DNA of 64,000 nucleotides from Spartobacteria bacterium. Its GTDB lineage: Bacteria; Verrucomicrobiota; Verrucomicrobiia; Chthoniobacterales; Chthoniobacteraceae. The stretch's first letter is position 1. Each line of letters opens with the position of its first letter. The stretch lies in the NCBI GenBank assembly GCA_021324825.1, contig JAJPII010000033.1:203918-267917 (forward strand), given 5' to 3'. Of the stretch, positions 43,683-52,478 are shown in pieces. Both the position numbers and the translations under genes were made by a program. The notes beneath the pieces were generated by a model. The model did not search any database. It was not told the DNA's origin and saw only the letters and a list, made by a program, of their open reading frames with translations.

Positions 43683-45770
43683 CTAGAAGGCGACGCCGAA
43701 TGTGACGTGGAAGGCGCCGACGCTTTCATCGGGCTTTTTGTCGGGGTTGTAGCCGTAGTCGATCCGCAACGGGCCGATTGGCAGCCGGTAGCGGATTCCG
43801 CCGCCCAGTGCGTAACGCAGATCGCCGACGCCTTGCGAAACCTTGGAGCCGATGCCGCCGGCATCCGCGAAGACGGCGCCTTGCAAATCTCCGTACAGCG
43901 GAAAGGTGTATTCGATATTGAGGGTCGTAAACGTTTCGCCGCCGATTGGGAAATGGTGCGAATCCTTGGGGCCCAATTCCAGTTCATTGAAGCTCCGCAC
44001 GGTCCGCGCGCCGCCGTTGAAGAAGCGCTCGTCGATGGGGATCGTGGATTGCCCCTGGAAAGGCTCGATGATGCCGCCGCGCGCGCCGAACGCCACCATG
44101 CTCGTGACCTTCTCAACGCCGTCTTCCGCCTTCGTTTTCGTTATCGGCAGGTAGTAGGAGAAGCGGTACGTGGCGCGCAGGAAATCGAGCGAGCTGCCGA
44201 TGACGCTGGAGGCCGCATCCGCCGTGAGGTTGGCGATGTAACCCCCGGCGGGGTTTATCTTGCTGTCGCGCTCGTCCAGGGTGGCGGTGGCGCCGATGCT
44301 GTTCGCGAGGTAACCGGTTTTCCCAAGGTCCTGCACTTCGATGCCGCCGTTCTGGATGCTGACCTGCCGCACCAGGAGGAAGACCGTGCCCTTGAGCTTT
44401 TTCGTCAGGTCGCGGCCAAGCTCGAGCCGGAAGCCGGTTTCATCTTTGGAGTAGCCGAGGTTTTGCTGGTTCAAGGCGTAGAGCTTCGCCTGCAGGGCGT
44501 AGTCGCTCTCAAGAAACCAGGGGTCGTTGTACAGGATTTCTCCGCGCAGGAACCGCTGCGCGTACTCGAAGGTGGAAGTAAGCGAACGCCCCGTGCCGAA
44601 AAAGTCGTGGTCGCCGAGCGTCAGTTGCGCGATGGCGCCTTCGAACGTGTCGTAGCCAAGGCCGAAGCCGACCTCCTTGGCCTTCGCCTCCTCGACCTGC
44701 ATGTCGAGCGCGACTTCATTGGTCGGCAGGGCGCGCGGGGTTATCGTCAGTTTCTTGAAGAGTCCCGTCCGCATCATCGCCTCGAATTCTTCGTTGAGCT
44801 TGCGCGGGTCGTATATTTTTCCCTTCAACTTCGCGAATCGCTTCGGGAGAAATCCGGCGTGCAGGCGGTCAAGGCCGGTTACGTTCACCCCGTCAAAGCG
44901 AAACAAGTTGCCGGACTCGATCTGGAAGTTGACCGGGACGACGCCTTTCACGGCCGTATCCGGGTTGCTCTCCGCGGTCACCTTCGCCAGGAAGTAGCCG
45001 TGCGTCTTGTAGAAGTAGACGACGGTCCGCTGCATGTTCGTGACCCCGTCCTGCGTGTAGGGCTTGGTGGAAAACGGGGCGAGTTGATCCGACAATTCTT
45101 TCTCGGGGTAGAAGACGAGGTCTCCCGAGAAATTCAGCTTGCCGAAAGTGTAGCGGATTCCTTCCTGGATATCGACGTGGAGCGCGACGCCCGTCTTGTC
45201 CGGCGAATAATGAATCTCCGCGGGTTTGACGACGGAGTGGAGATACCCCTCCGACTGATAGAGCGCGGCGATCCGGTCGACGCCGGTCTGGATGTCCTCC
45301 TCTACGAACGGGAGATTCCCTTTGGCGCGCGGGAAGCGCTCCTGCGTCGCGCCGAGCAGGTAGCCCGCCATCGTGCCCGAGGTCGAAAGGGTGTTCCCGC
45401 TGAAGCTGACCCCGGTGACGTGGGTGAGGGGGCCTTCGCGAATCTTCAGCGTAAGGCCGCCGTTTATCTCCCACTTCACCTCCGCCTGCGAATAGCCGTT
45501 GCGGTGGTAGAAAACGCCCAGGAAAAACGCCGTGTCATCCGCGGAGGCGGGGGTCAGCCCGCCCTTGTTGATGGCGTTGATCTGATCCGCGATGGCCGCG
45601 CGCAACTGGCTTTCGGAGAACTTCGTCGCGCCTTCGAACCGGATGCCGAAGTTCGTCTTCGCCGGCGCGGGCGTCGGCATCGACTGGACGGGATTCGGGC
45701 TGTATTTCTCGACCGCCGCGCGCGCGCACAATGTGGAAAGCAGCAGCGCCGCCAGGATAAACGGCTTCAT
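43683..45770 (-). CDS. tamA: Omp85-family outer-membrane assembly protein, TamA/BamA-like
   Basis: A 695-residue outer-membrane protein with a signal peptide (LAALLLSTLCARA), several POTRA domains (about residues 40-370) and a C-terminal beta barrel ending in FHVTFGVAF. The barrel L6 motif is VRSF instead of the usual VRGF/Y. Because it directly follows tamB with an ATGA overlap, TamA, which works with TamB in moving envelope components, is the best call; BamA is the alternative. Confidence 0.85.
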   Translation of the reverse strand: MKPFILAALLLSTLCARAAVEKYSPNPVQSMPTPAPAKTNFGIRFEGATKFSESQLRAAIADQINAINKGGLTPASADDTAFFLGVFYHRNGYSQAEVKWEINGGLTLKIREGPLTHVTGVSFSGNTLSTSGTMAGYLLGATQERFPRAKGNLPFVEEDIQTGVDRIAALYQSEGYLHSVVKPAEIHYSPDKTGVALHVDIQEGIRYTFGKLNFSGDLVFYPEKELSDQLAPFSTKPYTQDGVTNMQRTVVYFYKTHGYFLAKVTAESNPDTAVKGVVPVNFQIESGNLFRFDGVNVTGLDRLHAGFLPKRFAKLKGKIYDPRKLNEEFEAMMRTGLFKKLTITPRALPTNEVALDMQVEEAKAKEVGFGLGYDTFEGAIAQLTLGDHDFFGTGRSLTSTFEYAQRFLRGEILYNDPWFLESDYALQAKLYALNQQNLGYSKDETGFRLELGRDLTKKLKGTVFLLVRQVSIQNGGIEVQDLGKTGYLANSIGATATLDERDSKINPAGGYIANLTADAASSVIGSSLDFLRATYRFSYYLPITKTKAEDGVEKVTSMVAFGARGGIIEPFQGQSTIPIDERFFNGGARTVRSFNELELGPKDSHHFPIGGETFTTLNIEYTFPLYGDLQGAVFADAGGIGSKVSQGVGDLRYALGGGIRYRLPIGPLRIDYGYNPDKKPDESVGAFHVTFGVAF

Positions 45771-48700
45771 CGGAAATGGAGGAGGTACCGCACTTCGCCG
45801 CGCAGATACCCCTGCACGTCGAGGCCGCCCACGAGCTGGTATTGCTGGGTCAGCTTCAAGGTGGTTGTCAGCTCCTGTTTCCCGGTGCGGGGGTCCACGC
45901 CGCCCACGTTCACCGAGATGCGGTCCGCCAGCGATTCATTCTCCGAAGGCGCTTTCTGCTTGAAGACCTTCCGGTAAACCTTCTGGAACAGCAGCGCCGC
46001 CGCCCGGCCCGCCAGCACGTCGGCGGCGCCGCTGCCGGTCAATTCCTGCGAGGTCGCGCCCGTGGCCAGCAGCGAGACGATGTCCTCCTGCGGCAGGGGC
46101 GGCTCGCTCGAGAGCACCGTCTGCGGATTGGAGGCCTCGCCCGATATATAGACGTTGATGTTGTAGTCCCGCATCTCGGTCGTCCCTTGCATGTCGAGCG
46201 TGGGGACGAACGGGTTGTCCTCGGTGAAATAGACGTAGCCGGAGGAGATGTTCAGTTTGCTGAACGGGAGGGAGGCGACGAAGTTTTCGATCCGCACGCT
46301 CCCCGTCAAGGACGGCTGGAGCCCGGTTCCCCCGAGTTTCAGGTCGATGGTCGCGCCGCCGTTCGCCATGTTGCCCTTGATCAGGAAGGGGTCTTTCGAC
46401 TTGATGGCGATGTCGAAGCTCATGTCCCGCAACGGCGGGTTGGGGAAGGAGACGGTCGCAGGCGGCTCGGGCGGTTTCGGCGCGGGCCTGCCGGGCAACT
46501 GGAGCGGCAGGATGTCGATCTCGCGGAAGAATTTGCTCTTCGTCACGGCGACCGTTCCCGCGACGTGGGCCTTGCCGAGCGGGCCGCTGATCTTGATGTC
46601 GGAATCCGCCCGCACCGTCACCGTGTCGTTGCGGAGGAGAAGGGCGCTGGTGGAGGTCAGTTTCAGATCCGTCACGGCCTGCATCGGCTCCGCAAGATTC
46701 GCGAACCGGATGGTTCCCGCCAGGTTGAACGGCCCGCCGGAGATGTCACCGCCAAAGCGGTTGAACGTGAGCCGGTTCCCGTCAAAACGGATGTCGCCCT
46801 TGAATCCGCTGACGGCGGGCAGGTTCGCCTGGAGGAAGCGGATGGCGTTGAGGTCGAGCAGCGCGGAGCCGCTCATCCGCGGGTGGGCGATGCTGCCGGA
46901 GACGCCCGCGTCGATGCTCATGCCGCCGTCCGCGAAGCGGATGGCGGGGACGAGATCGCTGATGAAGCCGACCGAGCTGCGGGGCAGCTTCACCGAAAGC
47001 TGCACGGGCGAGTTCTCGTCGATCTTCTTTTCCTTGATCAGTTTTTTGACGGGCAGCGGCACGGAGCCGTTGACCTGCAGCGGATTGATCTTCGGCTGCC
47101 GCAGCGTGCCGTTGAGCGTTAGCTGGTCATCCTTCAAGCCCAACGTGAGATCGAGCGTCGCGGGCGCGAGTTTCGCGGCGGCTTTCGCCTGCAGGTCGCG
47201 GCCTTCGACATGGATGTTCGCCACGGGTTTGTCGAGGCTGCCATCGGCGGTGACGGTCGTGGTGAACACGCCCTTGGCCGGCGCGTCGCCGCCCGCCGGA
47301 GGCTTGAGCAGCGGTTCGATGCTGAGGTCTTTCGAGACGAGATTCACCTGGATCCGCCCGTTCTCCGGCACGAGGGAGTTCACGTCCTTCGGCGTCCTCA
47401 GATCGAGGGGAAGGGTGATCGACCCGGAGAGCAGCCCCGTCTTTCCCTGCTGCAGGAGTATGTCGTGGATGCTCAACTCGGAATTTTTCAGGTCGATCCG
47501 CGCCTGGAGATTTCCCTCGTTCGTGCTGAAACGGAGGGTGGGGAAGGCGATGACCTCGGGGGTGTAATTTCCGGCGACCGCGATCTCGATGGACTTGACC
47601 TGTCCGAACTGGCCGCCGTGGAGCGTGACTTCGCCTTTCCCGGAATGATGTTCAAGCCCCGGCTGGCCGGAACCTTGCCACGCGATGTCCAGCGCCCCGG
47701 CTATCGGCTGCTTCACCCCGCTTGCTTTGAGGATGGAGTTGAACGCCGCCAGGTTCCGAACGTTCACCCGCAGCGCGCCTTCGTAGGGATACGGCTGTTT
47801 CAACTCCGCCTTGCCCGAAGCCGTTATGTGATCCGACGCATTCAGGGCGAGGTTCAGGCTCTTGAGTTGAGCGACGTTGTCGACCACGGCGGCTTCGAGG
47901 TCCAACCCGTCGGCGGCAAAATCGTTGAACGCCAGCTTTCCGGTCTTCACGGTCATCGCTCCGTTGTAAACGCCGTCGCGCGAACTGAAGTTGCCGCTCG
48001 CCTGCACGCCGCCGCTGATCCTGTCCTTCGGCGGGACGGCGTAGAAGACCGTCACGTTCGGCGCGCCCGCGGCGAACTCGGCGTTGAAAGGCATCTTCAC
48101 GAAATCGTTGTCGCGCGGAAGCCGCGAACTGCCGTGCAAAGTGATGTCGCCGGTTTGCCGTTTTATTTCCACGCGGTCGAGTTGCAGGCGATCCTCCTGG
48201 CTCGTGATTTTCGCGGTGAGGGAGTCGATGGCGTAATCCGCATAACGCACCGGGCCCAATGTCGCACGGATCTCGGTCCGCAAGCCGTCGAAAAACGGCG
48301 TGGAAGACCGGAGCGTTTTTTCCAGGTTCGCGTGCAATCCCAACTCGGAGAGGGTCGCGTTTGCCGCGGCGATCTCCTTGCCGTCCGCCGCGACGTCCGC
48401 GGTGAATTTTCGATTGTGCAACCCGAACGTCCCGCTCGCGGCGACGCTCCCGGCCGTGATTTGGGGCGAAAGCCGCGCAAGCTCGGGGGCGTCCACGTTG
48501 AACAGGCCGTCCACCTCCGCGGCGGCGAGGTCGTCCGTTGCCGGAGGCAGAATGCATTTCGCTCCCAGGGTTATGGTGTTTTTCCCGATTTTCACTTCGG
48601 CGGTCTCGATGGTCGCGACGCTCTGGTTCGCGTTGATCCTGGCTTTGACGCTGTCGATCTTCAGCGCGCCTTGCGTGATCGCGTCGATCTCCGCCTCGCA

Positions 48701-49642
48701 ACTTCCATTCAGCGAAGCGGGGACGTTCGGATCGCCCGTGACGGTGAGCGCGAGACCGGTGAATGTCGCGGACGGCAGCGATTTTAAATCGAGATACCTG
48801 CCGAGTTTTTCCACGGAGACATTCCGGACGGCGGCGCCAACCTTCATATCCGCCTTGTTCTTTCCAAGCTCGTGCAGGAAGAGGGAGAAATCCGCCGAGC
48901 CTCCAAACAAGTGCGCATTCAGCGCGAGGCTGTTGATCTTTTCCAACCGCCGCGAGGCGTCCATCTCCACTTTGTCGACGTGGACATCCTCATCCAGGTT
49001 CAGGTGGGCGATGACCAGGTCGCGGTTCGTATAGCTCGTCGTCGCGGAAAGGTTCTCCCAGGTGCGGAATTGCGGGATCTGGATTTTCGCGACGCTGAAG
49101 ACGCCGGGCTGGTCGGTGTCGAGCGTCAGGGTCAGATTCTTCACGGCCAGGTTTCCGCCGGGCTGTTGCAACTCGAGGCTCAGGTTCTCGATATGAATAT
49201 GGTCGGTGTAAAGAGCCGGAATCTGGAAAATGCCGCTCAAGGTCTGGCCGAGGTCTTCCTTTTGGGAAGGCGATTGGGCGGCGACCGGATGGATCATGAC
49301 GGTGGCGTTCTTCAACTCGTAGCTTTTCAGGAACCCTTCGATGCCATTTCGGGCGAGGCCGATGAGATCGTAGTTCACCTGCACTTTTTCAATGGAGATC
49401 TTTTCCACGGGACTCGGCCCCGTGGGCGAGGCGCGGACATTTTCCAGGCTTAAGCTCGAATAAATGCTTCCGCCCACGTCCAGGCTGAGGGCGATGTGCT
49501 GCTTCGCCGCGAACTTTACCGCCGCGAGACGAATGACCCCATGCAACAACGGGCGGTGAAACGCCAGCAGCAACACGACGAAGCCGAGCAAGCCCCAAAG
49601 GACGCGCCGCAACCAGTGGCGTTTCGGACGTTTCGTATTCAC
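45767..49642 (-). CDS. tamB: TamB-like translocation/assembly protein (DUF490)
   Basis: A 1291-residue protein with one N-terminal signal anchor (RVLWGLLGFVVLLLAF) and a very long periplasmic body of repeating beta segments, as in AsmA/TamB lipid-bridge proteins. The C-terminal DUF490 domain includes LPFSKLNISSGYVYFTEDNPF, LLATGATSQELTGSGA and the final QYQLVGGLDVQGYLRGEVRYLLHF. TamB is thought to bridge inner and outer membrane and carry phospholipids. It begins the tamB-tamA-PRC unit and is divergent from YihY. Confidence 0.9.
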   Translation of the reverse strand: MNTKRPKRHWLRRVLWGLLGFVVLLLAFHRPLLHGVIRLAAVKFAAKQHIALSLDVGGSIYSSLSLENVRASPTGPSPVEKISIEKVQVNYDLIGLARNGIEGFLKSYELKNATVMIHPVAAQSPSQKEDLGQTLSGIFQIPALYTDHIHIENLSLELQQPGGNLAVKNLTLTLDTDQPGVFSVAKIQIPQFRTWENLSATTSYTNRDLVIAHLNLDEDVHVDKVEMDASRRLEKINSLALNAHLFGGSADFSLFLHELGKNKADMKVGAAVRNVSVEKLGRYLDLKSLPSATFTGLALTVTGDPNVPASLNGSCEAEIDAITQGALKIDSVKARINANQSVATIETAEVKIGKNTITLGAKCILPPATDDLAAAEVDGLFNVDAPELARLSPQITAGSVAASGTFGLHNRKFTADVAADGKEIAAANATLSELGLHANLEKTLRSSTPFFDGLRTEIRATLGPVRYADYAIDSLTAKITSQEDRLQLDRVEIKRQTGDITLHGSSRLPRDNDFVKMPFNAEFAAGAPNVTVFYAVPPKDRISGGVQASGNFSSRDGVYNGAMTVKTGKLAFNDFAADGLDLEAAVVDNVAQLKSLNLALNASDHITASGKAELKQPYPYEGALRVNVRNLAAFNSILKASGVKQPIAGALDIAWQGSGQPGLEHHSGKGEVTLHGGQFGQVKSIEIAVAGNYTPEVIAFPTLRFSTNEGNLQARIDLKNSELSIHDILLQQGKTGLLSGSITLPLDLRTPKDVNSLVPENGRIQVNLVSKDLSIEPLLKPPAGGDAPAKGVFTTTVTADGSLDKPVANIHVEGRDLQAKAAAKLAPATLDLTLGLKDDQLTLNGTLRQPKINPLQVNGSVPLPVKKLIKEKKIDENSPVQLSVKLPRSSVGFISDLVPAIRFADGGMSIDAGVSGSIAHPRMSGSALLDLNAIRFLQANLPAVSGFKGDIRFDGNRLTFNRFGGDISGGPFNLAGTIRFANLAEPMQAVTDLKLTSTSALLLRNDTVTVRADSDIKISGPLGKAHVAGTVAVTKSKFFREIDILPLQLPGRPAPKPPEPPATVSFPNPPLRDMSFDIAIKSKDPFLIKGNMANGGATIDLKLGGTGLQPSLTGSVRIENFVASLPFSKLNISSGYVYFTEDNPFVPTLDMQGTTEMRDYNINVYISGEASNPQTVLSSEPPLPQEDIVSLLATGATSQELTGSGAADVLAGRAAALLFQKVYRKVFKQKAPSENESLADRISVNVGGVDPRTGKQELTTTLKLTQQYQLVGGLDVQGYLRGEVRYLLHFR

Positions 49643-49722
49643 GGAGCGTTAAATTAGCGTTTTACACGCGGATGGCAAACCGAAGCGGGAGACCATGCTT
49701 GGAAAGACGCAGCCTTCGTGCC

Positions 49723-50673
49723 ATGCTGAATGCGGCAAAAATGGACTTTCTCACGAGAGCCTGGAGGGTGGGCTGGCTCACCATCGTCAAATACAACCAT
49801 ACCGATGGCGAACAGCGCGCCGCGTCCTTTGCCTACTACGCGTTTTTCGCGCTGTTTCCCTGCATCATTCTATTCATATCCGTCGGCGCTTATTTTCTTC
49901 CGCATCCCGAGCAGATGCAGACCATGACGCTGGACTTCATCAGCAAATACCTGCCGGTGGATACGAACGGCCAGAACCTTGTCATCAACACCGTCCGCGG
50001 CGTCATCAAACACAGCCTGTTGCGCAACGGCATCGCCTTCCTGGGGCTGGCGTGGAGTTCCCTCCGCTTCTTCCAGGCGCTCGTGCGCGGCATCAATCGC
50101 GCCTGGGGTACGCACGAATATTCCTGGTGGCGCCTGCCGATCAAAAACCTCGGCATGACGGGCATCCTAGCCAGCGCGCTGCTCGTCGGCCTCGTCGCCC
50201 CCGCCATCGTGAACGCCGTCGCGGCGTACTGGAAACGCCACGCGATCATCTACGACTTCGGCCTCGTGGCGCAGGGCTTCCGGCGTTTGCAACTCGTCCT
50301 CCCGACGCTGGTGCTCTTCTACGGCCTGACGATGTTCTACAAGTTCGCCCCGCGCCGGAAGACCTCCTTTTCCGAGGTCTGGCTGGCCTCGCTGCTCGTC
50401 GCAATCTCCCTGCAGGCGCTGCAAAAGCTCTTCGTCCTGTATACGGCGAACTTCGGCCATTTCAACGCGGTTTACGGCGCCCTGGGGGGCGTCGTCGCGC
50501 TGCTGATGTGGATTTACCTCTCCGGCTCGCTCATCATCCTCGGGGGCTGCCTGTGCGCCGCCGCGGCGGAAGTCAGGGATTCAGAAACACCCGGTCGCAC
50601 GAGGGGTCCATCACCCGCGCCCCCGGAGGAATCCCCCGCACGTCGATCAAATTGTGAGGGCGGTAAGGACTGA
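49723..50673 (+). CDS. YihY/BrkB family membrane protein
   Basis: A roughly 316-residue inner-membrane protein with about six transmembrane helices. The family pattern is RAASFAYYAFFALFPCIILF near the N-terminus and FGHFNAVYGALGGVVALLMWIYLSG near the end. Function is unsettled despite the old ribonuclease BN name. ATG 49723 is my choice; ATG 49672 and ATG 49741 are possible. The last 101 bases overlap the convergent lipoprotein gene. Confidence 0.88.
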   Translation: MLNAAKMDFLTRAWRVGWLTIVKYNHTDGEQRAASFAYYAFFALFPCIILFISVGAYFLPHPEQMQTMTLDFISKYLPVDTNGQNLVINTVRGVIKHSLLRNGIAFLGLAWSSLRFFQALVRGINRAWGTHEYSWWRLPIKNLGMTGILASALLVGLVAPAIVNAVAAYWKRHAIIYDFGLVAQGFRRLQLVLPTLVLFYGLTMFYKFAPRRKTSFSEVWLASLLVAISLQALQKLFVLYTANFGHFNAVYGALGGVVALLMWIYLSGSLIILGGCLCAAAAEVRDSETPGRTRGPSPAPPEESPARRSNCEGGKD

Positions 50674-50962
50674 GGACGTAACCCGGGTATTCGGAGGGGC
50701 GGGCGTAGGGGTATGGTCCGTTCTCGGCGTAGTACCGTTCCCGATCCTGCTTGTTGGCTTCCCCGATGAGAGCGCCCGTGCCCGCGCCGACCGCCGCGCC
50801 CACGAGCGCGCCCCGGAGCCTGCCCGTTGCGAGCGCGCCGATGACGCCGCCCGCTATGGCTCCGGTTTCGGCGCCCCGGCCCGGCGTTTCACAGCCGGTG
50901 AGGCTCAAGCCGGAAGCCGCCAGGAGAGAAAAAGCCGCGAGACGAATCTGGTATGTTTTCAT
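50573..50962 (-). CDS. Glycine-zipper lipoprotein
   Basis: A 129-residue lipoprotein (lipobox LTGC at residue 23) with a glycine-zipper hairpin, GAIAGGVIGALATG and GALVGAAVGAGTGALIG, as in SlyB/OmpA-like surface lipoproteins that insert into membranes. The C-terminal part is Tyr/Pro-rich. ATG 50962 overlaps the stop of the squalene-synthase gene. It is the last gene of the nine-gene unit. Confidence 0.78.
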   Translation of the reverse strand: MKTYQIRLAAFSLLAASGLSLTGCETPGRGAETGAIAGGVIGALATGRLRGALVGAAVGAGTGALIGEANKQDRERYYAENGPYPYARPSEYPGYVLSPYRPHNLIDVRGIPPGARVMDPSCDRVFLNP

Positions 50963-51828
50963 GTTTTTCGTTGGACGCGCGCTGGCCGCATTTTGTTCAA
51001 CGCGCCGCTTAATAGAACCCCGCACACCGTCGCGAGTTTCGCGGCCTTGTTCAAGCCGTAGCGTTTTTCCAGGACGCGGAAGCCGTCCGACTGCATCCGC
51101 GCGAGCAGCCGCCGGTACACGTGCCGCATGATTTCCGCCGCGACCATCGCCTGGCGATCCTCCCGGGGCAGCCCGGCGGCCGCGCTGTCGTAGAAGGCGA
51201 TCGCCCGGGCGGCTTCGAATTCCAGAAGCTGTCGGAAGGCGTCGTTGAATCGCTTTTGCCCAAGGTCCGCCGCCGAATAACCGAAGCGCTCCCTATCCTC
51301 CAGCGGCAGGTAGATGCGTCCGCCGTTGTCGAAGTCCTGGCCGACGTCGCGGATGATGTTCGTCAGTTGCAGAGCCATGCCGAGGTTCACGGCGTACTGG
51401 CGGCAGGCGGGGTTTTGATAGCCGAAGATTTCTATGCTGGCCAGCCCTACCACGCACGCGACGCGATGACAGTAAACCCGCAAGTCCTCGAACGTGCGGT
51501 AAGCCGCTCCGCGCAAGTCCATCTCGACGCCCGCGATGATCTCGAAGAAATATTCGGGCGGTATGTCGTATTTCGCGATGAGCCGGCGTATTTCCATTCC
51601 CAGCGCGGGTTCGCCGGGGAACTGGCCGTGGATGCACCGTTTCCACGCGTTGAGACCGGCCTCTTTCTCTTCCGGGGAGGAAGCGGCGGAGTCGGCAATG
51701 TCGTCCACCACGCGGCAAAACGCGTAGAAGCTCGTCATGTCCTGGCGCTTTTCCTTTGGCAGCGAGATGAACGCGAGCGCCAGGTTCGATTTGCTGGAGC
51801 GGGTTATCTCCTCCGAATTGCCGTTCAT
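50959..51828 (-). CDS. Squalene/phytoene synthase family protein (HpnD-like)
   Basis: A 289-residue head-to-head prenyl synthase that joins two farnesyl or geranylgeranyl diphosphates. Both Asp-rich motifs are present: DDIAD at 42-46 and the second, NIIRDVGQDFDNGGRIYLP. The sequence is nearest to presqualene-diphosphate synthase HpnD of hopanoid synthesis. No other hpn gene, cyclase or desaturase is nearby. It overlaps the pseudo-ABC gene and the lipoprotein gene by four bases each. Confidence 0.82.
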   Translation of the reverse strand: MNGNSEEITRSSKSNLALAFISLPKEKRQDMTSFYAFCRVVDDIADSAASSPEEKEAGLNAWKRCIHGQFPGEPALGMEIRRLIAKYDIPPEYFFEIIAGVEMDLRGAAYRTFEDLRVYCHRVACVVGLASIEIFGYQNPACRQYAVNLGMALQLTNIIRDVGQDFDNGGRIYLPLEDRERFGYSAADLGQKRFNDAFRQLLEFEAARAIAFYDSAAAGLPREDRQAMVAAEIMRHVYRRLLARMQSDGFRVLEKRYGLNKAAKLATVCGVLLSGALNKMRPARVQRKT

Positions 51829-52478
51829 ACGCGCACGAGGGGGCGGACGGCGCCGCCGGTTATTTCAAAGCAACGGTCCGCGACGGCGGCAAGCTCCTCG
51901 CCCTCGGCGCTGACGACGAAGGCGGCGCCAAACTCCGCGGCGGCCCGGCGCAACGTCTCGCCGAAATCCGGCTCCTCGCCGGCCCCGGCCTCGACGAACA
52001 CGATGTCCGGCAGGTTTACCAGCGCCCGCGCCAGCGCGGCCCGCCGCTGCTCGGCGCGCGAAAGGTCCTGCACCGCCGCCTGTTCGCGAGGGCCGAGGTT
52101 TACGAAATCCAGGAGCGCGCGGGTCCGCGCGTGCGCTTCGCCCGTGTCCACGCTCGAGATTTTGAAGAACGGCATCGCCACGTTTTCCACCACGGAGAAG
52201 GAGGGGAGCAGATACGCCTCCGCGAAGAGGAACCCGAAATGCCGGTTCCGCAGCGCGGCGCGTTCCGGCTCCGGCAGGGTGCGCGTGGGCCTGCCGCGGT
52301 GGACGATTTCCCCCGCGTCCGGCGCTTCGAGCAGGCCGAGCGCGCGCAGGAGGAGGCCTTTGCCGCACCCCGGCGCGCCGACGAGGAGATTCAAGGTTTT
52401 CGCCCCGATGGAAAGGTTGACCCCGTGCAAGCCCCCGCAGCTTACAGCTTCCGCGGAAAGGAGGGGGGCGCCGGCCAT
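51825..52478 (-). CDS. Degenerate ABC-type ATPase (LolD/FtsE-like), probably inactive
   Basis: A 217-residue protein with the outline of a LolD/MacB-like ABC ATPase (LLRALGLLEAPDAGEI, LRNRHFGFLF, LLPSFSVVENVAMP). Every catalytic motif is altered: Walker A is GAPGCGKG at 34-41 (Ser/Thr to Gly), the Q-loop Gln is Ala86, the signature is LSRAEQ at 139, Walker B Asp is Val162 while Glu163 stays, and the H-loop His is Ala191. ATP hydrolysis is unlikely; a nucleotide-sensing or scaffold role is plausible. It is coupled on both sides (TAATG, ATGA). Confidence 0.82.
   Translation of the reverse strand: MAGAPLLSAEAVSCGGLHGVNLSIGAKTLNLLVGAPGCGKGLLLRALGLLEAPDAGEIVHRGRPTRTLPEPERAALRNRHFGFLFAEAYLLPSFSVVENVAMPFFKISSVDTGEAHARTRALLDFVNLGPREQAAVQDLSRAEQRRAALARALVNLPDIVFVEAGAGEEPDFGETLRRAAAEFGAAFVVSAEGEELAAVADRCFEITGGAVRPLVRV

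Noticed and set aside
43380..45977. Plus-strand open frame of 865 codons opposite tamA
   Set aside because: It is antisense to a gene with signal peptide, POTRA and barrel features, and its product is Arg/Val/Asp-rich with no recognisable domain.
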